Shown here: in pieces, positions 55,699-63,443 of the stretch
Layout of the letters: each line of letters opens with the position of its first letter
How positions within the stretch are numbered: the stretch's first letter is position 1
Assembly: GCF_965229315.1 (NCBI RefSeq)
Contig: NZ_CBDDJA010000002.1
Span: forward strand, 620,001 to 684,000
DNA from: Pelomonas sp965229315
GTDB taxonomy: Bacteria > Pseudomonadota > Gammaproteobacteria > Burkholderiales > Burkholderiaceae_C
Reading direction: 5' to 3'
Length of the DNA: 64,000 nt
Made by a program: the position numbers and the translations under genes
Notes under the pieces: model-generated
The model's input: only the letters and a program-made list of their open reading frames with translations
Databases searched by the model: none
What the model was told of the DNA's origin: nothing

Positions 55699-56298
55699 TC
55701 AGCGGCGTTCGCAGCGGTAGGCGGGCGTGGTGCCCTGGGGGGTGGGCGCCACGCTCTCGTTGAAGGGGTTCTGCACGGCGCCGCGGTTGCGGTGGAGGTT
55801 GATGCAGGTGTTGCCACGGCGCAGGCGCACGAAGTCGTCCATGCGCTCTTCCTGCCAGCGGCCGTTGCCGCCGAGGTCGTTCGCGATCCGTTCGCCGATG
55901 CGGCTGATGTGCGTGTTGGCGCGCGGGTCGTCCAGTGCGGGCTGGCGCGCGGCAGAGGCAGACAGCGCCGCCGGGGCCGGCAGCGCGAGCTGCAGCGGCG
56001 GCAGCGGTTCGATGACCGCCGGCGGCGGCATGTCGATGGCGGCCGGCGCGGGCGCGTCGACGGACGCAGCGGCGGTCCGCGGCAGGTCTGGCACCGCAGG
56101 CGGGTGCGGGCGGGGCGCCGCGACGGGCGGCGGCGCGTCAACGGAGGCGGGCCTGGCCGGAATCAGCCGCACCTGGCTCCACGCGCGGGGCAGGTCAAAG
56201 CGCGGGCGCCGCGTGTCGAGCAGCGCCAGCGCGCCCGCGTGAAGCGCGAGGATCAGCAGCCAGGTCGGCGCGGACGGTGCGCGGCGCTCAGCCCACAT
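55699..56298 (-). CDS. Single-pass envelope protein of unknown function, paralogue B
   Basis: 199 aa from the ATG at 56298. Hydrophobic helix TWLLILALHAGALALL, long Ala/Pro spacer, C-terminal domain RIGERIANDLGG ... RRGNTCINLHRNRGAVQNPFNESVAP ... YRCERR. The shared RRGxTC, PFNxxVAP and terminal Cys show common descent with the gene at 54320-54934. First gene of the three-gene unit. Confidence 0.7.
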   Translation of the reverse strand: MWAERRAPSAPTWLLILALHAGALALLDTRRPRFDLPRAWSQVRLIPARPASVDAPPPVAAPRPHPPAVPDLPRTAAASVDAPAPAAIDMPPPAVIEPLPPLQLALPAPAALSASAARQPALDDPRANTHISRIGERIANDLGGNGRWQEERMDDFVRLRRGNTCINLHRNRGAVQNPFNESVAPTPQGTTPAYRCERR

Positions 56299-56377
56299 GG
56301 GCGGCTCCTTCGCGCTGGCAACCCGCACCGGCTAGCATCGCGGGCGCCGAAGGGGCGGCAATCCACGAGGAGGCGAT

Positions 56378-57079
56378 GTGAGCTTGCGTTCGAAAGAGAC
56401 CCAGGTGTTCTTCCTGGCGCATCTGGCGCTGCTGGCCATCGTGGGCGTGGGGTTCGCGAGGACGTTCTATCTGCGCGGCCTGTTCATTCCCAGGCCATTG
56501 AGCATGACGCTGCAACTGCACGGGGCCGCGCTGACGTTCTGGTTCGCGCTGGCCGCGCTGCAGGGCTGGCTGGCGCTGACGGGCCGCCGCGCCTGGCATG
56601 CGCGGCTGGCCTGGCTGGCCGTTGTGGCGGTGGCCGGCGTGGTGGTCACGGGCCTGCAGGTCAACACCGGCGTGGCGCTGCAGATCGAGTCGGCGGGCGA
56701 CCCCGAGAACATGTTCGTCTGGGCCAACTACATGAGCCTGCTGTCCTTCGTCGGGCTGGTGGCGCTGGCCGTGGCGCAGCGCCGCCGCCTGCCGGCGCAC
56801 CGGCGGCTGCTGCTGTTCGCGTCGCTGTCCATCATCGGCCCGGCCTTTGCCCGTGTGGCCTTCTGGCCCTGGGTGGGGCAGGGCGTGGTGATGGCGCCCG
56901 CGTTCGCCGGGGCCGGCATGCTGCTGCTGATCGCCCTCGCGGTGGGCTACGACCTGGTCGCGCAGCGGCGTGTGCAGCCGGCCACCTGGGTGGGCCTGGG
57001 CGGGCTGCTGGTGCCCATCTTCGCGGGCACCGGCGTCGCGCTGTCGGGCGCGGGCTTCGCGCTGCTGCATCACGCCTGA
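56378..57079 (+). CDS. Multi-pass inner-membrane protein of unknown function
   Basis: 233 aa from a GTG at 56378 preceded by GAGGAGG. About six or seven hydrophobic helices, including VFFLAHLALLAIVGVGFA, LHGAALTFWFALAALQGWLAL (with a conserved-looking His) and LLLFASLSIIGPAFARVAFW. Similar hypothetical membrane proteins occur widely; no role known. Nothing around it suggests a partner. Confidence 0.72.
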   Translation: MSLRSKETQVFFLAHLALLAIVGVGFARTFYLRGLFIPRPLSMTLQLHGAALTFWFALAALQGWLALTGRRAWHARLAWLAVVAVAGVVVTGLQVNTGVALQIESAGDPENMFVWANYMSLLSFVGLVALAVAQRRRLPAHRRLLLFASLSIIGPAFARVAFWPWVGQGVVMAPAFAGAGMLLLIALAVGYDLVAQRRVQPATWVGLGGLLVPIFAGTGVALSGAGFALLHHA

Positions 57080-57086
57080 GCGGTCG

Positions 57087-57323
57087 TCAGCCCGCATCGT
57101 CGCGGCCCTCGGGTTCGGGGCCCGGCTCCCAGGCCAGCAGCTCACCGGGCTGGCATTGCAACACTTCGCAGATGCGCGACAGCGTGTCGAAGCGCACGCC
57201 GCGCACCTTGCCGCTCTTGAGCAGCGACAGGTTGGCCTCGGTGATGCCCACGCGCTCGGCCAGCTCGCGCGACCGCATCTTGCGGCGCGCAAGCATGACG
57301 TCCAGCGTCACGACGATGGGCAT
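57087..57323 (-). CDS. XRE/YozG-type HTH regulator
   Basis: 78 aa. The HTH is VMLARRKMRSRELAERVGIT EANLSLLKSGKVRGVRFDTLSRICEVLQCQPGELL, the compact YozG-like form. It follows a DUF2975 gene by 28 bp, the standard pairing. Probably represses its own operon through the AT-rich repeats at 57930-57959. Confidence 0.9.
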   Translation of the reverse strand: MPIVVTLDVMLARRKMRSRELAERVGITEANLSLLKSGKVRGVRFDTLSRICEVLQCQPGELLAWEPGPEPEGRDDAG

Positions 57324-57351
57324 CAGCGGCGCTCCGGTGTGAGTGCGTGCG

Positions 57352-57900
57352 TCATACGAACTCCGCGTTCTCTTTGGCCAGCCGCGCGCCCTCGCTCAGC
57401 ACCTGGGCCAGCGCCAGCAGCAGCAGCCCGAACAGCAGCGACAGGTAGTGGTCCGATGACAGGCCCACCCACAGCTGGCGTTCGCCCTTGGGGTTGCCCC
57501 AGGTCAGCGCCAGGATGGACAGCGTGCGCCCCACCGGCTGCGCGAACGCCAGCGCGCTGAGCGCCACGCCCAGCCGGCGCAGGTGGCCCGCCGGCTGGTG
57601 CGCCAGCAGCTCGCCCTGCGCGAAGCAGCCGAACAGCGACCACATCTGGCACAGCGCATACACGCTGACCGACGCCGGCAGCAGCGAGCCCGCCAGGCCG
57701 CCCAGCCGGGAGACGAGGTCCAGCTGGATCTTGGGGATGGCCCATTGCTGCAGGACCACATGGGCCACCCAGTCCGGCTGCGCCCAGAACAGGAACGGCA
57801 TGGTGCCGATGACCAGCAGCCCCAGCAGGCACAGCGCCCGCACGGCGAAGGCGAGGCGGCGGATGCGCTTGAGGCTGTCCGGCGAGAAGGAGTCGGGCAT
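57352..57900 (-). CDS. DUF2975 membrane protein
   Basis: 182 aa. Four hydrophobic segments (VRALCLLGLLVIGTMPFLFW, LAGSLLPASVSVYALCQMWSLFGCFAQGELL, LGVALSALAFAQPV, LSLLFGLLLLALAQVLSEGARLAKENAEFV); the last stretch with EGARLxxENxxFV is the DUF2975 signature. Function unknown; almost always encoded with an XRE regulator, as here. Confidence 0.88.
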   Translation of the reverse strand: MPDSFSPDSLKRIRRLAFAVRALCLLGLLVIGTMPFLFWAQPDWVAHVVLQQWAIPKIQLDLVSRLGGLAGSLLPASVSVYALCQMWSLFGCFAQGELLAHQPAGHLRRLGVALSALAFAQPVGRTLSILALTWGNPKGERQLWVGLSSDHYLSLLFGLLLLALAQVLSEGARLAKENAEFV

Positions 57901-57929
57901 GGGCGGCGGTGAAACAAGAAAAACTTACT

Positions 57930-57959
57930 GTAAAACAATAATTTGTTGACGTAAAACAA
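57930..57959 (-). promoter_or_regulatory. Two GTAAAACAA repeats before the DUF2975-XRE operon
   Basis: GTAAAACAA at 57930-57938 and 57951-57959, 21 bp apart (two helical turns), in a short AT-rich island inside GC-rich DNA, 30-59 bp upstream of the DUF2975 start. Candidate operator for the XRE protein, overlapping the expected promoter. Confidence 0.55.
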
Positions 57960-58056
57960 AATCAAACCGTGATCGCGCCCGGGCCGTCCCGGGGGAGCCG
58001 ACCGGCCTCGCCGCGCGCCGCGGCGCGGGACCGGGCGAGGGGCTGAAAATGTCTGG

Positions 58057-58545
58057 ATGAGCAAGAAGAGCCCTCACGTCAGCGAAACGCCCGCCACGCA
58101 GATGCTCAAGCGCGCGGGCGTCGCCTTCACCGAGCATGTCTACGACTACGTGGAGCACGGCGGCACGTCGCAGTCGTCCAAGCAGTTGGGTGTCGACGAG
58201 CATGCCGTCGTGAAGACGCTGGTGATGCAGGACGAGAAGGCCGAGCCGCTGATCGTGCTGATGCATGGCGACTGCACCGTCAGCCTGAAGGAGCTGGCAC
58301 GGCAGATCCCGTGCAAGAAGGTCGAGCCCTGCAAGCCCGAGGTGGCGCAGCGGCACAGCGGCTACCAGGTGGGCGGCACGTCGCCTTTCGGCGTGCGCAA
58401 GGCGATGCCGGTGTTCGTCGAGGCGACCATCCTCGAACTGCCGAAGATCTGCATCAATGGCGGCCGGCGCGGCTACCTGGTCGGTATCGTGCCGCAGGTG
58501 CTGACCGACCTGCTGTCGGCGCGGCCGGTGAACTGCGCGAACTGA
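58057..58545 (+). CDS. ybaK: Cys-tRNA(Pro)/Cys-tRNA(Cys) deacylase YbaK
   Basis: 162 aa. The YbaK fold with TPATQMLKRAGVAFTEH, the catalytic Lys region VVKTLVMQDE, VGGTSPFGVRKAMPVFVEATI and GGRRGYLVGI. It hydrolyses mischarged Cys-tRNA(Pro) in trans. The preceding 150 bp carry the divergent DUF2975 promoter and a GC-rich inverted repeat (CCTCGCC/GGGCGAGG). Confidence 0.93.
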   Translation: MSKKSPHVSETPATQMLKRAGVAFTEHVYDYVEHGGTSQSSKQLGVDEHAVVKTLVMQDEKAEPLIVLMHGDCTVSLKELARQIPCKKVEPCKPEVAQRHSGYQVGGTSPFGVRKAMPVFVEATILELPKICINGGRRGYLVGIVPQVLTDLLSARPVNCAN

Positions 58546-58604
58546 CCTGCACGAACTGTCAGCCTGACGGCAGGCAGGCGCGCCGCTTGCTCCGGAGACC
58601 GCCC

Positions 58605-59078
58605 ATGTGGACCACCATCACCGAAACCCTGAAGTCGGAGTTCTCCGACGCCACCGACCTGGAGCACGCCACGCGCATCGTGATCCGCCTGCTGCTGGCC
58701 GCGCTGCTGGGCGGCCTGCTGGGCTACGAGCGCGAACGCAAGGGCAAGGCCGCGGGCATGCGCACGCACATGCTGGTGTCCATGGGCGCGGCGCTGTTCG
58801 TGCTGGTGCCGCAGCTGGGTGGCATGGCGCTGCCCGACCTCAGCCGCGTGCTGCAGGGCATCGTCGCGGGCGTGGGTTTCCTTGGCGCGGGCGCCATCAT
58901 CAAGCACCGCTCCGAGGAAGACGTGCAAGGCCTGACAACGGCCGCCGGCATCTGGATGACGGCTGCCATCGGCGTGGCCTGCGGCATGGGCCGCGAGACG
59001 ACGGCGCTGCTCAGCACGCTGATGGCGCTGGCCGTGCTGGCGGTGCTGCCCAGGCTCGTGGGGCGGGACAAGCCCTGA
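58605..59078 (+). CDS. MgtC/SapB-family membrane protein
   Basis: 157 aa from the ATG at 58605. LLLAALLGGLLGYERERKGKAAGMRTHMLVSMGAALFVLV and GIVAGVGFLGAGAIIKHRSEEDVQGLTTAAGIWMTAAIGVACG are the MgtC core helices. It lacks the C-terminal soluble domain of virulence MgtC, so it is the short SapB/YhiD type. Role probably in envelope or ion homeostasis. Confidence 0.9.
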   Translation: MWTTITETLKSEFSDATDLEHATRIVIRLLLAALLGGLLGYERERKGKAAGMRTHMLVSMGAALFVLVPQLGGMALPDLSRVLQGIVAGVGFLGAGAIIKHRSEEDVQGLTTAAGIWMTAAIGVACGMGRETTALLSTLMALAVLAVLPRLVGRDKP

Positions 59079-59115
59079 GGCCGAGCGCGCCCACACCGGC
59101 ACGACAATGCCGGGC

Positions 59116-59772
59116 ATGGATTCTCTGTTTCCTCTTCTTGCCGCCATCGCCGGCTACCTGATCGGCTCGCTGTCCTTCGCCGTCATTGTCAGCCGCGCCA
59201 TGGGCCTGTCGGACCCGCGCTCCTACGGCTCGGGCAACCCCGGCGCCACCAACGTGCTGCGCTCCGGCAACAAGGCCGCGGCCATCCTGACGCTGGTGTT
59301 CGACGCGCTCAAGGGCTACCTGCCGGTGCTGACGGTGCTGGTCTGGGGCCCGCGCTGGGGCCTGGGCGAAGGCACGGCCGCGCTGGTCGGGCTGGCGGCC
59401 TTCCTCGGCCACCTGTGGCCGGTCTTCTTCAGGTTCCAGGGCGGCAAGGGCGTGGCCACGGCGGCCGGCGTCATCTTCGCGCTCAATCCCATCCTGGGGG
59501 TGGCGACACTGGCGACCTGGGCCATCGTGGCCTGGTTCAGCCGCTACTCGTCGCTGGCGGCCATCGTCGCGGCTGCGTTCGCGCCGATGTATCAGTTGCT
59601 CATCTGGGAAGCCGGCCCCACCGCGCTGGCCCTGATCATCATGGCCCTGCTGCTCGTCTGGCGCCACCAGGCCAACATCAAGAAGCTGATGGCCGGCACC
59701 GAAAGCAGGCTCGGCCAGAAGGCCGGCGCCGCAGCGCACGTCAAACCCACCCGGAACCGGAAGAAATCATGA
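59116..59772 (+). CDS. plsY: Glycerol-3-phosphate acyltransferase PlsY
   Basis: 218 aa from the ATG at 59116 (59107 is possible). Membrane acyl-phosphate:G3P acyltransferase with IGSLSFAVIVSR, GSGNPGATNVLR, and LGHLWPVFFRFQGGKGVATAAG, the three conserved loops. First acylation step in phospholipid synthesis. The C-terminus has an extra basic tail (HVKPTRNRKKS). Its stop overlaps the RidA-family start. Confidence 0.96.
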   Translation: MDSLFPLLAAIAGYLIGSLSFAVIVSRAMGLSDPRSYGSGNPGATNVLRSGNKAAAILTLVFDALKGYLPVLTVLVWGPRWGLGEGTAALVGLAAFLGHLWPVFFRFQGGKGVATAAGVIFALNPILGVATLATWAIVAWFSRYSSLAAIVAAAFAPMYQLLIWEAGPTALALIIMALLLVWRHQANIKKLMAGTESRLGQKAGAAAHVKPTRNRKKS

Positions 59773-60128
59773 GCTCGTCCCTCCCCGTCGAACGCTTCGA
59801 CATCGGCGCCCGCCTCTCGGAGATGGCCGTCTACAACGGCGTCGCCTACCTCGCCGGCCAGGTGCCCGAGGACGCGAGCCTGGACATCACCGGCCAGACC
59901 GCCCAGGTGCTGGCCGCCATCGACCGGCTGCTGGCGCGTGCCGGTACCGACAAGTCGCGCCTCCTGATGGCGCAGATCTTCCTCGCCGACCGCGCCGACT
60001 TCCCCGGCATGAATGCCGCCTGGGACGCGTGGGTGTCCAGCGGCCACACGCCGCCGCGCGCGACCGTCATCGCCGGGCTGGCACGGCCGGAGTGGAAGGT
60101 CGAGATCGTCGTCACCGCGGCGGTCTGA
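59769..60128 (+). CDS. RidA-family protein
   Basis: 119 aa (ATGA overlap with plsY). VAYLAGQVPEDASLDITGQTAQVLAAID, a central region AGTDKSRLLMAQIFLADRADFPGMNAAWDAW, and the end PPRATVIAGLARPEWKVEIVVTAAV match YjgF/RidA. The catalytic-type Arg (PPRA) is present, so an imine/enamine deaminase activity is plausible. Confidence 0.9.
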   Translation: MSSSLPVERFDIGARLSEMAVYNGVAYLAGQVPEDASLDITGQTAQVLAAIDRLLARAGTDKSRLLMAQIFLADRADFPGMNAAWDAWVSSGHTPPRATVIAGLARPEWKVEIVVTAAV

Positions 60129-60134
60129 TCCGGC

Positions 60135-62150
60135 TCAAGCGGCGCCCCGGGCCCGCTGGCGCCAGAACTCGGTGTCGATCAACTGCTCCGCGCCCGTGCG
60201 CGCGTTGACCAGCCAGAACTGACGCCCGTCTGGGCTGAGGCGCACCACCTCGCCCACGTGCCGCCCGGCGCTGACTCGCCGCCCCAGCGCGTTGGCCGGA
60301 AAGCCCGGCTCGCGCGCCAGCGCCAGCAGCGGCTCGGCCTCGCGCGTGTCACCCGCCAGCCGCAGCCGCTGCACCAGTGGCGCCAGCAGCGCGCCGGCCG
60401 CATCGGCGGGCGAGATGAACAGCACCAGCTTGGCCTGCGCCCGGCTCAGCGCGACGTTGAGCAAGCGCTGCGCTTCCTCGCCCTGCAGGAAGGGCTGGGC
60501 GCCGTCCGCCGGGTCGAACAGCACCACCGGCGCCTCGCTGCCCTGCGCGCGGTGCACGGTGCTGACGCGCAGCGACTCCGGCAGGCCGCGGGCGCGCAGC
60601 CGCTGGCGGATCAGCGCCCGCTGCGCGCGGAACGGCGTCAGCACGATCAGCTCCTCGGGCTGCCAGGCGCCGCTGGCCAGCGCCTGCGCCAGCAGCTCGG
60701 CCATCGCCTCGGCCGACTCGCGCCGCACCGGCCCGCGTTCGGCCGCCACCCAGCCGCCATCGGTCTTCAGCCGGTGGACGTGCACATGCACGTCGGCCGC
60801 GATGTCGCCCAGCGCGCGTTGCCGCGCGGCCTGCCAGCCAGCTGACTGCGCGGCATCGGCCGCCACGCGCAGTGCGCCGTCGTAGAAGAGCTGGCTGACC
60901 AGCTCGCCAATGGGCGGCGCCATGCGCGACTGCTCGTCCAGCAGCGCGACGGCTGCTCCGCCGCGCGGCATCTCCGCAAACGCCGAGCGGCCCAGCCAGC
61001 GCCGCGCCAGCCGGTCGTCGCTGCGCAGCACGGGCGACAGCTGCTGCGGGTCGCCCGCGAACAGCCGCGCGCGGCCCAGCGGCATCAGCACCAGCGCGTG
61101 GGCCAGGCTGACCTGGCTGGCCTCGTCGAACACCAGCAGGTCGAAGGGCGGCTCGCCGTCGGGTTGAAGCTCGCGCAGGGCTTTCAGCGTGAAGGCCGCG
61201 CGCGTGGTGGTCATGCTGGCCAGGCGGCAGCGCTGCAGCACCTGCAGCGAGGCGCGGCGCAGCTCGTCGCGCAAGGCCGCGACGCGGTCGGCCCAGGCCT
61301 TCAGCGCGGTGGCGTCGCGCGGTGACGGCCGTGCCGCCTCGGCGCGGGCCAGCCGCGCGATCAGCTCGCGGTCCTGCGTCGGGATCAGGTGCTCCCGGCC
61401 CGCATAGGCCGCCGCGTCGAAGCGCGCGCCCAGCCGCTGCACGCTGGCGCGCAGAGGCTCGCGCCGGCCCTTGTGCAAGGCCTTGTCCACTGCCAGCGTG
61501 GCCTGGTCCACGGCCTGGTTGGTGGTGGACAGCAGCAGCACGCGCGCCTGCGGGTGGCGGTCCAGGTACTCGGCCAGCAGCACGCCCAGCGTGGTCGTCT
61601 TGCCGGTGCCCGGCGGGCCCCACAGGAAGCCGCTGCTGAAGCCCGTCAGCGCCAGCGCCGCGCGCTGGGCCGCGCGCAGCCAGCGGAAGGGCTCGCCTGT
61701 CAGCGCCACGCCGCCGTGCAGCGGTCGCGGCTGCGAGAGGTCGGGCAGGCAGGCCAGCGCCCGTTCGGCCCAGGCGGTGTCCCACCAGGCATCGGCGACC
61801 GCATTCAGGAAGCGCGTCGGGTACAGCCGGATCAGGTGCCCGGCCGGCGGCGGCGGGGCGCTGGCGTTCTGCAGCACCAGTTGGTCGTCCTCCGTCAGCA
61901 CGGCCAGCACGCTGGCGCCGCCTTTGGTGGGCGCGCCCCACCAGGCGGCGGCGCCATCGAGGCTGTCGTCCAGCAGCGCCTGCGCGGACGCCGCACCCGG
62001 CCGCTGGCCTTCGGCGAACACATAGCCGGCCTCCAGCGTCACCCGCCACAGCGTGCCGTCGCGCTCGGTGTGCTGCACCTTGAAGTCGTGGTACTCGGGC
62101 GTGGCCGACAGCTCGGCGTTCAGGGCCGCGCGGAGGTCGGCGAGGCTCAT
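60135..62150 (-). CDS. Superfamily 1 DNA/RNA helicase (UPF1/DNA2-like)
   Basis: 671 aa from the ATG at 62150; the frame also opens at a TTG at 62168. Motif I GPPGTGKTTTLGVLLAEYL, Q-like ALALTGFSS, motif II FDEASQVSLAHAL, motif III GDPQQLSPV, motif V STVHRAQGSEAPVVLF and motif VI NVALSRAQAKLVLF are all present in order. The N-terminal 150 residues are unassigned. No nuclease domain is seen. Unwinds nucleic acid; the role is unknown and it stands alone. Confidence 0.88.
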   Translation of the reverse strand: MSLADLRAALNAELSATPEYHDFKVQHTERDGTLWRVTLEAGYVFAEGQRPGAASAQALLDDSLDGAAAWWGAPTKGGASVLAVLTEDDQLVLQNASAPPPPAGHLIRLYPTRFLNAVADAWWDTAWAERALACLPDLSQPRPLHGGVALTGEPFRWLRAAQRAALALTGFSSGFLWGPPGTGKTTTLGVLLAEYLDRHPQARVLLLSTTNQAVDQATLAVDKALHKGRREPLRASVQRLGARFDAAAYAGREHLIPTQDRELIARLARAEAARPSPRDATALKAWADRVAALRDELRRASLQVLQRCRLASMTTTRAAFTLKALRELQPDGEPPFDLLVFDEASQVSLAHALVLMPLGRARLFAGDPQQLSPVLRSDDRLARRWLGRSAFAEMPRGGAAVALLDEQSRMAPPIGELVSQLFYDGALRVAADAAQSAGWQAARQRALGDIAADVHVHVHRLKTDGGWVAAERGPVRRESAEAMAELLAQALASGAWQPEELIVLTPFRAQRALIRQRLRARGLPESLRVSTVHRAQGSEAPVVLFDPADGAQPFLQGEEAQRLLNVALSRAQAKLVLFISPADAAGALLAPLVQRLRLAGDTREAEPLLALAREPGFPANALGRRVSAGRHVGEVVRLSPDGRQFWLVNARTGAEQLIDTEFWRQRARGAA

Positions 62151-62225
62151 GGGATCAGGGGCGGGCAAATGGAGAAAGGGCGGGACTGTAAAGGTCGCCG
62201 TCCGTGCCCGCCCTCCGACCCCTGG

Positions 62226-63443
62226 TCAGGGGCGCTCGGCCACCTGCGTGCCGACGACGAACACCGACAGGCGGCGCACCCCCTTGGCGTCGATGCTCTC
62301 GAACGTCGACGGAAAGCCCCAGTTGGCGACCATGCGCGGGCGGTTCGCCTTGACGTCCTCCGGCAGACCTTCGAAGCTCATCTCGAGCTGCAGGTTCTTC
62401 TCGTCGAGTGCCTTGGGCACGATGCTGACGCTGACGGCGGGCGCCGTCGTCTGTGCACCGCCGATGACCATGCGCACGGGTTCGCCGTTCCTGGCCACCA
62501 CGTTCAGCGTACTGCGGCGAACCTGGTTGCCCTCCTGGAAGATCAACGAGCCCGCCAGGCGGATCAGCGGTCCAGCCGTTGCATCCGGCGCCGGGGCTGT
62601 CTGCGCGGCATAGGTCAGGCCGACGGCGCCGCCCATGGTCAGGGCCATCAGGACAGCGCGGCGTCGTGTCAACGGGGTGGGATGGTTCAGCATCGCAATC
62701 CTTTCAACGAGGGGGTGGGTCGTGCCCCAGCGGCTGGCGAGTGGCGCGGCATGGGCGGTGAGGCCATGCGCGGCCAGCAGCGCGCGGGTGTAGGCGGCCT
62801 GTGCGCCGGGCCGGGTGGCCAGCACGGCGGCGTCACAGGCCAGCTCCTGGTCGGCGCGGAAGCGTCGTTGCGCCCACCAGGCCAGCGGGTTCCACCAGTG
62901 CAGCGCGGTCAGTGCGCAGGCCAGCAGGTTCCAGAGGTTGTCGAGGCGGTCGCGGTGCACCTGTTCGTGCGCCAGGATCAGCTGGCGTTCGGCGGGTGTG
63001 AAGCGCTGCTCGAAGTCGACGGGCAGCACCACGCGCGGCCGAAGCAGCCCCACGAGCGCCGGGCTGCTGCCGGCTGGTAGCCGTTCGCCCAGCCGCGTGA
63101 GCCGCCATTGCCGACGCGCGTGCAACGCCGCGGCGCCGGCTGTGCCGGCCAGCCACAACGCCAGCCATGCCGTCGCCTGGCTGCGCGGTGGCGCGGGCAG
63201 TGTGGGCAGTGCAGCGACACGGGCCGTGCCGGTCGTGGCTTGCAGCACCACGAGAAGCGGCTCCTGCGCCGGCCGCGGCAGCTCAGGCGTGAGCAGCAGC
63301 GCCGGTACGAGCAGCCAGGCCGCATAGGTGGCGCCCGCGCCCAGCCGCTTCAGCAGCAGCGGTCTCAGTGCGCTGAGCATCACGATGGCAGCGCACAACA
63401 GCAGGGATTGGCGCAGCAGCAGCGCAAGGACGGCGTCGCTCAT
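62226..63443 (-). CDS. M56 (BlaR1/MecR1-type) membrane metallopeptidase
   Basis: 405 aa from the ATG at 63443. Hydrophobic N-terminal helices, then the zinc site LILAHEQVHRDRLDNLWN (HExxH) and QELACDAAVLA with the third ligand. After one more helix (VLMALTMGGAVGLTYAA) comes a soluble domain that is not a penicillin-binding sensor, so the ligand is unlikely to be a beta-lactam. Its start overlaps the stop of the next gene upstream by 4 bp. Confidence 0.87.
   Translation of the reverse strand: MSDAVLALLLRQSLLLCAAIVMLSALRPLLLKRLGAGATYAAWLLVPALLLTPELPRPAQEPLLVVLQATTGTARVAALPTLPAPPRSQATAWLALWLAGTAGAAALHARRQWRLTRLGERLPAGSSPALVGLLRPRVVLPVDFEQRFTPAERQLILAHEQVHRDRLDNLWNLLACALTALHWWNPLAWWAQRRFRADQELACDAAVLATRPGAQAAYTRALLAAHGLTAHAAPLASRWGTTHPLVERIAMLNHPTPLTRRRAVLMALTMGGAVGLTYAAQTAPAPDATAGPLIRLAGSLIFQEGNQVRRSTLNVVARNGEPVRMVIGGAQTTAPAVSVSIVPKALDEKNLQLEMSFEGLPEDVKANRPRMVANWGFPSTFESIDAKGVRRLSVFVVGTQVAERP

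Noticed and set aside
60135..62150. Helicase as part of a defence system
   Set aside because: It has all superfamily 1 helicase motifs but no nuclease, methylase or other defence partner nearby; neighbours are plsY/RidA and an M56 peptidase.
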